Source: a virus. From it: a stretch of DNA of 26,693 nucleotides. Below are positions 6,016-13,732 of the stretch, in pieces. A program made the translations under genes and the position numbers. A model generated the notes under the pieces. The model was not told the DNA's origin, did no database searches, and saw nothing but the letters and a program-made list of their open reading frames with translations. The stretch lies in IMG/VR virus record IMGVR_UViG_3300031975_000159, positions 1 to 26,693 of that record; one strand, 5' to 3'. Each line of letters begins with the position of its first letter. Within the stretch, counting starts at the first letter, position 1.

Positions 6016-6669
6016 ATGATTAAAGTAACATATCTAAATCACATGGGTAATGATTTGACTGTAGTAAATGCAGCAAGGGTTAGCTTTGCAAAAGAATCCA
6101 GATGGCATGACCACGACAGTGAAACAGATCAGTATGTATTGAAGGATAAAGATCGCAAGCTGATACATTACTTGGCTGAACATAAACACTTCTCACCATT
6201 CGGGCATTGCTTCGCATCCTTTGTTGTGAAAGCTCCCATCTTTGTAGCTCGACAGCTAGTCAAGCATAAGTTCTTACGCTGGAATGAGATCAGTCGTAGG
6301 TATGTAGACAGTGAGCCTGAGTTCTATGAACCTAAAGAATGGCGTGGTAGATCAGAAGATAAAAAGCAGGGTAGTGATGGTGTAGCACACGTATATATGG
6401 ATCAAGAACTACAGTGGCATAGGCAGCTACAGTCTTATAAGTCCTTACTAGAAAGTGGTGTATGCCCAGAGCAAGCACGTATGGTGTTGCCACAAAGCAC
6501 CATGACTGAATGGTATTGGTCAGGTAGTCTTGACGCCTTTGCACATATGTGTAACCTTAGATGTGCAGGAGATACGCAGTATGAGACTAGGCTAGTAGCA
6601 AATAGAATATGCAATAGCATGAAAGGATTGTTTCCTGTGTCATGGTTTGCATTAAGATTGGAGAAGTAG
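6016..6669 (+). CDS. thyX: Flavin-dependent thymidylate synthase ThyX, 217 aa
   Basis: ThyX methylates dUMP to dTMP using FAD, NAD(P)H and methylene-tetrahydrofolate. The family signature region is residues 83-96 (KHKFLRWNEISRRY), corresponding to RHRX7S...RRY, but both Arg of RHR are Lys here (K83-H84-K85). Other supports are HFSPFGH at 58-64 (usually HxSPFEH) and a C-terminal SWFALRLEK-type end. About 215-230 residues is usual for phage ThyX, so it is full length. AGAGG precedes ATG 6016. In this phage it supplies dTMP next to the ribonucleotide reductase and MazG further downstream. Confidence 0.93.
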   Translation: MIKVTYLNHMGNDLTVVNAARVSFAKESRWHDHDSETDQYVLKDKDRKLIHYLAEHKHFSPFGHCFASFVVKAPIFVARQLVKHKFLRWNEISRRYVDSEPEFYEPKEWRGRSEDKKQGSDGVAHVYMDQELQWHRQLQSYKSLLESGVCPEQARMVLPQSTMTEWYWSGSLDAFAHMCNLRCAGDTQYETRLVANRICNSMKGLFPVSWFALRLEK

Positions 6670-6670
6670 G

Positions 6671-6802
6671 ATGAGTATGGTAGGTGAGATAGAAAATCTA
6701 CAGCTTGAGATAGCACGTAAAGAAGAGGAGCTATTTGCTTTAACTAAAGAGATAACTGATTTAGAAAATAGATTAGAGGAGTTACAAAAATGTGGGCCTT
6801 AG
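6671..6802 (+). CDS. Small coiled-coil protein, 43 aa
   Basis: ATG 6671 lies one base after the ThyX stop. The product (MSMVGEIENLQLEIARKEEE, ending RLEELQKCGP) has leucine/isoleucine heptads over nearly its full length and should form a coiled coil. GTAGG at the ThyX stop acts as a weak ribosome site. Its last bases overlap the next start by 13 bases. No named family. Confidence 0.5.
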   Translation: MSMVGEIENLQLEIARKEEELFALTKEITDLENRLEELQKCGP

Positions 6803-6960
6803 TTTGGTTACAGTTAATTAGTGGACAGAGCTTAGAGTATTACCACATAGCTACATATAATAATTATGAGCAGTGTGAAGCAAGGAGAGAAAGAGCAGAA
6901 GTAATGATAACTCACAATGGTATAGGTGTTGTGTGTTTAGATGTAACAGGAGAAAAGTAA
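6790..6960 (+). CDS. Small Cys-containing protein with hydrophobic N-terminus, 56 aa
   Basis: ATG 6790 is preceded by GAGGAG and the frame ends in TAA, overlapping the next ATG as TAATG. The product starts MWALVWLQLISGQSLEYYHI and has Cys29 and Cys49 in the arrangement EQCEARRE...GVVCLDV. That pattern fits small exported proteins with one disulphide, and the short hydrophobic start could be a signal or anchor. No family name can be given. Confidence 0.55.
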   Translation: MWALVWLQLISGQSLEYYHIATYNNYEQCEARRERAEVMITHNGIGVVCLDVTGEK

Positions 6961-7169
6961 TGTGGGCAGTAATGTTTGAGGCTTTTAAAGGTGAACTTAT
7001 GTATGATACAGGTAAACCTATGTTCAACTTAAATGATGACCCCTTAGTTTTTTATAATAAAGAAAATGCTATAGCTCAAGCAAGGTTGTGGAACACAGGT
7101 TTTGTAGTACCTTACATAAGGCCTATGTCAGATGAAGAGCGTCAGCAATCTAAGGTAAGAGGAAAGTAA
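6960..7169 (+). CDS. Hypothetical protein, 69 aa
   Basis: I chose ATG 6960, which overlaps the upstream TAA (TAATG) and follows AGGAGAAA. An in-frame start at 6933 would lie entirely inside the upstream gene. The product (MWAVMFEAFKGELMYDTGKP at the start) has a beta-rich body with FYNKENAIAQARLWN, a pattern seen in small modulating phage proteins. The function is unknown. Confidence 0.6.
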   Translation: MWAVMFEAFKGELMYDTGKPMFNLNDDPLVFYNKENAIAQARLWNTGFVVPYIRPMSDEERQQSKVRGK

Positions 7170-7174
7170 CTATA

Positions 7175-7414
7175 ATGTTTACGGTAGAGTTTAACTCAGA
7201 TGCCTCTGTAATCACTACACTAGATCATGCAGGTATCTTTGAAGATATTGAGATGGTCATAGCAGATAATGGGATAGTTTACATGAGACAGTTTGATGAG
7301 AGCATGGGAGATTATCAAATGTTGTTTATGAGTATGCAACAGTTTACTGACATACTTACTTCCTATAAAACTCCAGAGGGTATGTATAGAGTAGTACCGA
7401 AAGGAAAGAAATAA
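7175..7414 (+). CDS. Conserved phage protein of unknown function, 79 aa
   Basis: The product is acidic, about 79 residues, with beta-strand-like segments (MFTVEFNSDASVITTLDHAG and IEMVIADNGIVYMRQFDE) and a helix ending in TPEGMYRV. From memory this resembles a short family widespread in marine phages, with a function not known to me. GAGGAAAG precedes the start. The stop is directly followed by the helicase ATG. Confidence 0.65.
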   Translation: MFTVEFNSDASVITTLDHAGIFEDIEMVIADNGIVYMRQFDESMGDYQMLFMSMQQFTDILTSYKTPEGMYRVVPKGKK

Positions 7415-8650
7415 ATGATGGAACTAGCACTAATACGAACTCTCATGGACAAAGAGTTCTACGATGATAATAAAGGTATAAGATGTCCTGATGATTTGTT
7501 TAGTAAAGATGTTCGTAAGATTAAACAAAGTTTAGATTATGCAATGACAACTTTTGATAGAACTTTAACTCCCTCTGAACTTGAGGCTTTGTTTTTTGCT
7601 AATAACAGCACCTTGACCACAGCAAACAAAGAGGTCTACAATGATCTGTTTAAACGTGTGTCCCATGAAGAAGTGATGAACAAACAAATAGCGAGTACTG
7701 TTTTATCTAAATTGTTTCAGCAATTGCTAGGTAATAAACTAGCTAACATAGGTTATGATTATGTTAATGGTAGGATAGATAGTCTTGAGCCAGTGCGTAA
7801 TCTAATGCGTACATATCAAGATGACTTTACTCCTAACCTCAAGCTCGACTTTGGTAACATAGATATAGATCACTTACTTAAGGCTAATGATATTCAATCT
7901 CAGTGGAAGTTTAATATTCCTAGCTTACGTAGAAGAGTTGAGGGTATTAGCGGAGGTCAATATATTATTGTAGGAGCACGGCCTAACACAGGTAAGACAT
8001 CCTTCCATGCATCTTTGATAAGCTCACCAAACGGCTTTGCATCACAAGGAGCTAGGTGCCTAATCCTCTGTAATGAAGAAGCGTATGAACGAGTAGGAGC
8101 ACGTTACCTAAGTGCAGCAACATCTTTATCTATGGAGGAAGTCAAAGGTAACTATGCATTAGCTTCATCAAGATACGAGCCAGTGCGTAAACAAATAGAT
8201 TTGTATGATAGTACAGGTAAAGATATGGCATGGGTTGAAGCTATCATTAAAGCTTATACACCTGATATCGTAGTCTTAGATATGGGAGATAAGTTTGCCA
8301 ACAAGAACAGTGAGGCGTCAGATGTGTATCTCAAAAGTGCTGCCATTCACGCACGTAATATAGCTAAGCAATACAACTGTGCTGTTATCTGGATGTCCCA
8401 ACTCTCAGCAGAGGCTGAAGGAAAAGTAAATGTAGATCAATCTATGCTTGAAGGAAGTAAGACAGGCAAGGCAGCAGAAGCAGATCTAATGATCTTAATA
8501 TCTAAGAACCCTGTGCTTGAGGTAAAAGAAGAAGAAGATAAGTTAGATTCAAAAAGATACTTGATTGTTGCAAAGAATAAGCTTAAAGGTGGTTGGCATG
8601 GTAAGATAACGTGTGAGCTAGATGGAGCTAGAGCACAATACTTAGCGTAG
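7415..8650 (+). CDS. Replicative DnaB/T7 gp4-type helicase, 411 aa
   Basis: This RecA-fold hexameric helicase would unwind DNA at the fork. Walker A is GARPNTGKTS (187-196). The catalytic Glu region is NEE (220-222), and Walker B is VVLDMGD (286-292). A sensing Gln follows in WMSQL (Q329) and a Lys/Arg-finger-like KNKLKGG at 387-393. The N-terminal ~170 residues form a helical DnaB-N-like domain, with no zinc or TOPRIM primase domain, matching the separate primase gene at 4867. The start is ATGATG directly after the previous stop. ATG 7415 and 7418 are both possible, a difference of one residue. Confidence 0.92.
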   Translation: MMELALIRTLMDKEFYDDNKGIRCPDDLFSKDVRKIKQSLDYAMTTFDRTLTPSELEALFFANNSTLTTANKEVYNDLFKRVSHEEVMNKQIASTVLSKLFQQLLGNKLANIGYDYVNGRIDSLEPVRNLMRTYQDDFTPNLKLDFGNIDIDHLLKANDIQSQWKFNIPSLRRRVEGISGGQYIIVGARPNTGKTSFHASLISSPNGFASQGARCLILCNEEAYERVGARYLSAATSLSMEEVKGNYALASSRYEPVRKQIDLYDSTGKDMAWVEAIIKAYTPDIVVLDMGDKFANKNSEASDVYLKSAAIHARNIAKQYNCAVIWMSQLSAEAEGKVNVDQSMLEGSKTGKAAEADLMILISKNPVLEVKEEEDKLDSKRYLIVAKNKLKGGWHGKITCELDGARAQYLA

Positions 8651-8662
8651 ATAGGAGAGATA

Positions 8663-10741
8663 ATGGAATTAGTTCTTGATGTAGAGAATACTGTTACAAA
8701 CAGAGGTGGTAAGGTACACCTTGATCCTTTTGAGGAAACAAATAGACTGGTGCAGGTAGGTGTACAAGAAGTTATTACAGGCATTCAAAACATTTATAAC
8801 TTTGATCATGTTGAAGCACATGACTTTGATGGATCGCAAGCTAGACAACTACAATCTAAGTTAGATAAAGCTACATTATTAATAATGCACAACGCTCAGC
8901 ATGATATGCCTTGGCTATGGGAGAGTGGCTTTAAGTATGATGGACCTATATACGACACTATGTTAGCTGAATACGTCTTGATGAGGGGCAATCACGTAGA
9001 GATGACATCAACAGGATCTTTTAAAAAGAAATCTATTAGCTTAGCTAACTGTGCTGAGCGTAGAAATCTAGACTTTCAGAAGGGTGATACTCTAAAGACT
9101 TACTTTAAAGATGGTTACAATACAAATGAGATACCTTTAAAAGAGCTTACCTACTATTTACAGTGTGACTTATCTACAACACGTGTACTTTACGTAGCGT
9201 TACAAGAAGATTACGCTAAGCCTGAATCAGAATCTCTTATTAATATACGTGATATTACATTTAAGGTTTGCTTAAGTCTTTCTCGCATGTATTCATCAGG
9301 ACTTAAAGTAGACTTGGATGCACTAGAGTCTGTACGTAGTGAGTTTGAAACAGAGAAAGCTGAGATAGAAGAAAGGTTACAGGTTAAGGTACGTAAACTT
9401 ATGGGTGACACTCCCATTAACCTTAACAGCCCAGCGCAGATGTCAGAGGTAGTGTACAGTTGTAAGCCTATAGATAAGAAGGAGTGGGTTCAGCTGTTTG
9501 AGTTTACCAAAACAGATAAGGAGTATAAGGATGCTGTTAAGGCCAATACAACTTACGTGCGTAAGACCACCGCTTTTACCTGTCCTGATTGCAGTGGTAC
9601 TGGTAGCGTATATCGTATCAAAAAAGATGGTACAAAATTCTCAAGACCTAACAAATGTAAATCCTGTGAGTCCAGAGGATACCAACTTAAAAAGTCCAAT
9701 GAGTTGGCGGGGTTAGGATTCATGCCGCCTAGCAAAAGTTGGGTTAGTGCTAATGGTTTTAGTACAGGTAAGGATAATCTTTCTGCTCTTATGACTACAG
9801 CTAGGGCGAATAAGATGGATAGTGCTGTAGATTTTCTTAAAGATCTTAAACGCTTGTCAGCTATATCTAGCTATCTATCTTCTTTTGTTGAGGGTATATC
9901 TAACTTTACAAAGAAGGATGGATACCTTCATGTTGGTCTTACACAACACATCACAAGTACAGGCAGGTTCTCAGGACGCAACCCTAATATGCAGAACATG
10001 CCAAGAGGAGGTACATTCCCTGTTAAGAAAGTGTTTGTATCTAGATGGGAAGGTGGTCACATATGTGAGTGTGATTTTGCCCAGCTTGAATTTCGTGTTG
10101 CAGCGTTCTTAGCACAGGATGATGTTGCAATCTCTGAGATTGAGTCAGGGTTTGATGTTCACAGCTACACAGCAGAAGTTATCACTGATGCAGGACAGTC
10201 AACTACTAGACAGGAAGCTAAGGAACATACATTTGCTCCGTTGTTTGGGGCCACAGGTTATGGAAGAACACCAGCAGAAGCATCCTACTATCATCAGTTT
10301 ATAGAGAAGTACAAAGGTATAGCTAGGTGGCACAAGAAACTAGGAGATGAAGCAATACGCTATCAAAAGATTACTAACGTGGGAGGCAGACAGTATGCCT
10401 TTCCTAACACAGAAAGGAGAGCTAATGGTTTACCAACAAACTTTACTATGATAAAAAACTATCCAGTACAAGGCTTTGCCACAGGAGATATTGTACCTGT
10501 AGTACTGGTTGAGTTAGAGAATAGGTTGATGCCAATGAGATCTACACTAGTTAATAGTGTGCACGATTCAATGGTTATAGACATACATCCTTATGAAAAA
10601 GATCAGGTAATAGAAATTATTAATACTATGAACATGGACCTACACCAAATAATTTATGATTACTATAAAGTAAAGATGAATGTACCTTTATTATTAGAAG
10701 CAAAAATAGGACCGAATTGGCTTGACACGCATGACGTATAA
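8663..10741 (+). CDS. Family A DNA polymerase with DnaJ-like zinc insert, 692 aa
   Basis: This is the replicative polymerase with an N-terminal 3'-5' exonuclease: D6 and E8 (DVENT), N77...D81, and Y165/D169. The polymerase domain has motif A D471 (CDFAQLEFR), motif B R516...K520...F524...F528 and motif C H634-D635 (SVHDSMV; the usual Glu after HD is Ser). F524 aligns with E. coli Pol I Phe762, and F528 takes the place of Tyr766. Between the two domains lies an insert with C307, C310, C332 and C335 (CPDCSGTG...CKSCESRGY), resembling repeats of the DnaJ central zinc domain. From memory that insert is the known hallmark of HMO-2011-type phages. AGGAGA precedes ATG 8663. The downstream promoter overlaps its end. 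Confidence 0.95.
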   Translation: MELVLDVENTVTNRGGKVHLDPFEETNRLVQVGVQEVITGIQNIYNFDHVEAHDFDGSQARQLQSKLDKATLLIMHNAQHDMPWLWESGFKYDGPIYDTMLAEYVLMRGNHVEMTSTGSFKKKSISLANCAERRNLDFQKGDTLKTYFKDGYNTNEIPLKELTYYLQCDLSTTRVLYVALQEDYAKPESESLINIRDITFKVCLSLSRMYSSGLKVDLDALESVRSEFETEKAEIEERLQVKVRKLMGDTPINLNSPAQMSEVVYSCKPIDKKEWVQLFEFTKTDKEYKDAVKANTTYVRKTTAFTCPDCSGTGSVYRIKKDGTKFSRPNKCKSCESRGYQLKKSNELAGLGFMPPSKSWVSANGFSTGKDNLSALMTTARANKMDSAVDFLKDLKRLSAISSYLSSFVEGISNFTKKDGYLHVGLTQHITSTGRFSGRNPNMQNMPRGGTFPVKKVFVSRWEGGHICECDFAQLEFRVAAFLAQDDVAISEIESGFDVHSYTAEVITDAGQSTTRQEAKEHTFAPLFGATGYGRTPAEASYYHQFIEKYKGIARWHKKLGDEAIRYQKITNVGGRQYAFPNTERRANGLPTNFTMIKNYPVQGFATGDIVPVVLVELENRLMPMRSTLVNSVHDSMVIDIHPYEKDQVIEIINTMNMDLHQIIYDYYKVKMNVPLLLEAKIGPNWLDTHDV

Positions 10742-10750
10742 GGGTATAAC
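10722..10750 (+). promoter_or_regulatory. Strong sigma-70-type promoter
   Basis: A perfect -35 TTGACA (10722-10727), a 17-base spacer and TATAAC at 10745-10750 make a near-consensus housekeeping promoter. The -35 lies in the last codons of the polymerase gene and the -10 just past its stop. Transcription should begin near 10757 and give a short leader before the gene at 10793. This would boost the conserved 287-aa protein and the nuclease genes over the upstream operon. Confidence 0.7.
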
Positions 10751-10792
10751 TTAGTCTCTTAATAAATAATTTCATATGAAAGGAATATCAAT

Positions 10793-11656
10793 ATGAATAC
10801 AGAAGTAGCACTTAAAGTAGAAGGTATGTCTCTTGCAGAAGCTATGGGCATAAGTACAGGAGCAACTACTAGCTCTCAGTCATCCTTAGCAAGAATCAAT
10901 CAAATACATTCTGCTCTTACGCAGACAGATGCTGAAGGGGATGAGCACATTAAAGTTCCTGTAGGTGCGTATAAGATTACCATGCCTGATGGAGAGATTG
11001 TTTATAGTAAGACACTATCAACACGTATCTTTTCACAACGTCATCAATGGCAGAGGTGGGATGCTGAAACAAAGTCTATGGATAAAACATTACTATCTAC
11101 TAGCCTTAATGTAGATCTTAAAGATACAACAGGTAAGTTTAATTTAGGCAGACCTTCAGGTTATATTAAAGACTTTCAATCTTTGCCTGAAGAAATGAAA
11201 ACAATAATACGTGGAGTTAAAAGAGTTCGTGTATTGCTTGGTGTTGTAAAATTAGATAAGCCTACTGATGATCTAGGAAATTCTATCAGTAATCTAGATG
11301 AAGAAATACCATTTGTAATGGACATCAAAAACAGCGAGTCTATGAAATCTATGGATGCAGCTATCAATCAGATTATGAGTAAGAAGTTAACTCCTGTTGA
11401 GCATACTATAAAATTAGGTAGTGCTAAACGTGATCTTCCTTCTGGTGGTAAGTACGCTATCATTGTACCTGCATTAGGTGAGCAAGTATCTTATGGTGAG
11501 AGCGATAGTCAGACCCTTCAGGACTTCATGGATTGGATCTCTGGTACTAACTCTTGGATAGAAGGTAAGCATGAAGAAGCAGCTGCTGGAAATATCTCAC
11601 AACAAGAAGCGGATCTAGTTGGTTCACTTGTAGAAGTGAAAGAGTTTGAGGGATGA
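10793..11656 (+). CDS. Conserved replication-module protein, possible ssDNA-binding role, 287 aa
   Basis: The gene has its own promoter, a 40-base leader and AAAGGAATATCA before ATG 10793. The product is hydrophilic. A beta-rich middle (about 55-160) includes VPVGAYKITMPDGEIVYSK and an aromatic HQWQRWD, and its C-terminus is acidic (ADLVGSLVEVKEFEG). Position directly between the polymerase and the recombination nuclease, a dedicated promoter and the acidic tail are what one expects for a T7 gp2.5-like ssDNA-binding protein. I see no definite OB-fold signature, so the role is inferred from context. It overlaps the next gene as ATGA. Confidence 0.6.
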   Translation: MNTEVALKVEGMSLAEAMGISTGATTSSQSSLARINQIHSALTQTDAEGDEHIKVPVGAYKITMPDGEIVYSKTLSTRIFSQRHQWQRWDAETKSMDKTLLSTSLNVDLKDTTGKFNLGRPSGYIKDFQSLPEEMKTIIRGVKRVRVLLGVVKLDKPTDDLGNSISNLDEEIPFVMDIKNSESMKSMDAAINQIMSKKLTPVEHTIKLGSAKRDLPSGGKYAIIVPALGEQVSYGESDSQTLQDFMDWISGTNSWIEGKHEEAAAGNISQQEADLVGSLVEVKEFEG

Positions 11657-12504
11657 TTCATCCTGCTGAGCTATCAGTACACGCATTCTTGCGGTCAGCT
11701 ATTAATGGCAAGGCAAGTATGAGTGAAGAAGTAATACAGCAAGTAGCCACTGATGTGGCTGCTGCACTTAATAAACAGTTCAATGGTGGGCCACGTGAAG
11801 AGTTTCGTTTACGTATGTCAAACATTGGACGCCCAAGGTGCCAACTTTGGTTCGACAAGAACTACCCTGAGACTGACGTACAGAAGCCTACTTCTTTTAT
11901 GTTAAATATGTTGATGGGTGATTGGACTGAAGCTATATTCAAAGGCATACTACGTGCTGCTGGAGTTAGCTTTGAAGACAACAATAAAGTTGAACTAAAA
12001 GTTGGTGCTGATACTATTAAAGGTGAGTACGACATGGTGTTGAATGGTAAGGTGGATGATGTTAAATCAACTACACCCTACGGTTATGACAACAAGTTTT
12101 CTAGTTATGATTCTCTAGCTTACTCTGATGACTTTGGTTATGTATCACAACTTGTAGGTTATGCTAAAGCTGCTGATAAAGAAGTTGGCGGCTGGTGGGT
12201 AATCAATAAAGTAAATGGGCAATTTAAATATGTAACAGCTGAAACAGCTAATGTAGAGGAGATAATGGAAACAATCGAAGGTACAGTTAATTATATTAAT
12301 AATGATGAACCCTTTGAGCGTTGCTTTAAAGCTGAACCAGAAACGTTTAGAAAGAAAGCAAGTGGCAACATGAAGCTATGCAAGACATGCTCATGGTGTA
12401 GTCACAAGAAGAAGTGCTGGCCTGAGTTACAAGAGCTACCCTCTAAAGTTTACACAGGAACTAAGGCACCACCACTAGTAGAATATGTTCACGTAGAAGG
12501 ATGA
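11653..12504 (+). CDS. Cas4/RecB-type PD-(D/E)XK nuclease with Fe-S cluster, 283 aa
   Basis: The domain order fits Cas4/AddB-like exonucleases. C63 (GRPRCQLWF) is followed by E93 (GDWTEAIFKG), D127 (IKGEYDMVL), D136 and K138 (VDDVKST) as the metal-binding nuclease core, then Q166 (SQLVGYA). A C-terminal set C246-x2-C249-x5-C255 with C63 can hold a [4Fe-4S] cluster, and C243 is an extra Cys. In the replication module it probably takes the place of T7 gp6, degrading host DNA or resecting ends for recombination. It starts in an ATGA overlap. Confidence 0.85.
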   Translation: MIHPAELSVHAFLRSAINGKASMSEEVIQQVATDVAAALNKQFNGGPREEFRLRMSNIGRPRCQLWFDKNYPETDVQKPTSFMLNMLMGDWTEAIFKGILRAAGVSFEDNNKVELKVGADTIKGEYDMVLNGKVDDVKSTTPYGYDNKFSSYDSLAYSDDFGYVSQLVGYAKAADKEVGGWWVINKVNGQFKYVTAETANVEEIMETIEGTVNYINNDEPFERCFKAEPETFRKKASGNMKLCKTCSWCSHKKKCWPELQELPSKVYTGTKAPPLVEYVHVEG

Positions 12505-12510
12505 ATAAGA

Positions 12511-12723
12511 ATGGCTAAAATTACACTAGACGAAATAGAATATGATACAGAAGACTTTACAGAAAAAGAAGTTGCTATGTTAAATGAGATTCAATTCAAC
12601 GGATCTATTAAGCAGCAATTAGAGTATCAATGGAGATGCGTATCTAATTCTGGTAACAGCTTAGTAAAAGAACTTAAGGCTTCTCTTGAGAGTAGCTCTG
12701 AGCCAGACAATGAAGCCGCATAA
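12511..12723 (+). CDS. DUF6447-like small protein, 70 aa
   Basis: The start MAKITLDEIEYDTEDFTEKE, then the helix AMLNEIQFNGSIKQQLEYQW, matches from memory the pattern of the small DUF6447 family of phage proteins (K-x-T-x-[ND]-x-x-x-Y-[DE] followed by a coiled helix ending in LQF..). The function of that family is not known to me. The Ser/Glu-rich tail overlaps the endonuclease I start. GAAGGA lies about 10 bases upstream of ATG. Confidence 0.6.
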   Translation: MAKITLDEIEYDTEDFTEKEVAMLNEIQFNGSIKQQLEYQWRCVSNSGNSLVKELKASLESSSEPDNEAA

Positions 12724-13153
12724 ACGGTATCATTCTAAAAGAAAGTACAGGAGTGGGCTTGAAAAAAGTACTGCTCTTGTACTGTCTAAATGCCAGAAGA
12801 TTGTCAGGTATGAACAGCTGAAGATAGAGTGGGAAGACTTACGTTATCGTACTTACACTCCTGACTTTCAGCTAGACAATGGGATACTTATTGAAACCAA
12901 AGGACAATTTGATTCTGAAGATAGGCACAAGCATATAGAAGTTCGTAGACAACATCCTGAATTAGATATTAGATTTGTATTTAGTAACGCTAGATCTAAA
13001 TTATATAAAGGTTCTAAAACTACATATGCACAGTGGTGTGAGAAGAAAGGATTCTTGTGGGCAAACAGAGTTATACCAGAAGAGTGGCTTAAAGAAGAAG
13101 GGACTGCTACTCGAAAAAGAATAATACCATTAAAGACAGAAAGGAGAGATTAA
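12710..13153 (+). CDS. T7-type endonuclease I, Holliday-junction resolvase, 147 aa
   Basis: This enzyme cuts four-way junctions and branched DNA during replication, recombination and host DNA breakdown. It matches T7 gp3 along its length: E18 (RSGLEK), E35, D52 (YTPDF), E62 and K64 (IETKGQ) correspond to the known catalytic set. The stretches HPELDIRFVFSNARSKLYKG and VIPEEW are nearly family consensus. I prefer ATG 12710, which overlaps the previous gene by 14 bases. A TTG at 12686 would add 8 residues and has an AAGG upstream, so it remains an alternative. Confidence 0.93.
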   Translation: MKPHKRYHSKRKYRSGLEKSTALVLSKCQKIVRYEQLKIEWEDLRYRTYTPDFQLDNGILIETKGQFDSEDRHKHIEVRRQHPELDIRFVFSNARSKLYKGSKTTYAQWCEKKGFLWANRVIPEEWLKEEGTATRKRIIPLKTERRD

Positions 13154-13154
13154 T

Positions 13155-13502
13155 ATGCCATATGAATTAGCGGAAGATGAAGTTGCTTTTATTATAAAAC
13201 CTACAAGCAATGATAATCTAGACGATTGGGATGGTAGTGTAGCTACAGGAGTAGCAGTAGGTGACAACTTCTGTTACTCTACAGATGTACTTCAAGATTT
13301 AATTTATGTTGCTACTTTATGCAGTGCTTTCTTAGACTTAATGGAAAAGGATGGAGAGTTGATGGACAGAGTTAATGATCATAGAAATCAACTGTTACTT
13401 CAAGAAGCAAATAAGCTTATCAATAAAGACAAAACTGTACAAAGACGTAATGGCGAGATAATAAACTTCAACGCTTACACAAAAACGAAAGGTAACGCAT
13501 GA
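13155..13502 (+). CDS. Hypothetical protein, 115 aa
   Basis: AAAGGAGA precedes ATG 13155. The protein has an acidic beta-like N-terminus (LAEDEVAFIIKPTSNDNLDD), a central hydrophobic helix (LIYVATLCSAFLDLMEKD) and a Lys/Asn-rich tail. From memory, similar small proteins are common in marine phage replication modules, without known function. The stop overlaps the DUF3310 start as ATGA. Confidence 0.65.
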   Translation: MPYELAEDEVAFIIKPTSNDNLDDWDGSVATGVAVGDNFCYSTDVLQDLIYVATLCSAFLDLMEKDGELMDRVNDHRNQLLLQEANKLINKDKTVQRRNGEIINFNAYTKTKGNA

Positions 13503-13732
13503 CTGAATTTGATCCTGTAGATCGCCCTGCTCATTACAATATGGGAGGTATAGAGTGTATTGATTATATCAGGCAAGTGGTAGGCTTAGATGGTTTTATT
13601 GCGTACTGTCATGGTAACATGATTAAGTATCAGCACCGCTATGCCTATAAGCAAAAACCTGCTGAAGATATGAAGAAAGCTGCATGGTACTTGAATAAAA
13701 TGAATGAGGCTCTAGCGGAGAAGCACAGATGA
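13499..13732 (+). CDS. DUF3310 protein, 77 aa
   Basis: The pattern PVDRPAHYNMGGIECIDYI, GFIAYCHGNMIKYQHRYAYK and DMKKAAWYLNKM is the DUF3310 signature. The domain is also found at the C-terminus of T7 gp1.7, a nucleotide kinase. The domain by itself has no proven activity, but it lies beside MazG and ribonucleotide reductase, so a nucleotide-metabolism link is plausible. It starts in an ATGA overlap and its stop overlaps the next small gene (ATGA at 13729-13732). Confidence 0.88.
   Translation: MTEFDPVDRPAHYNMGGIECIDYIRQVVGLDGFIAYCHGNMIKYQHRYAYKQKPAEDMKKAAWYLNKMNEALAEKHR

Noticed and set aside
6933-6959. Upstream start for the 69-aa protein
   Set aside because: It lies inside the preceding 56-aa gene; TAATG coupling at 6958-6962 is more natural.
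9498-10304. Additional plus-strand open frames within the polymerase gene
   Set aside because: They overlap conserved polymerase motifs in another frame and have no Shine-Dalgarno or coupling.
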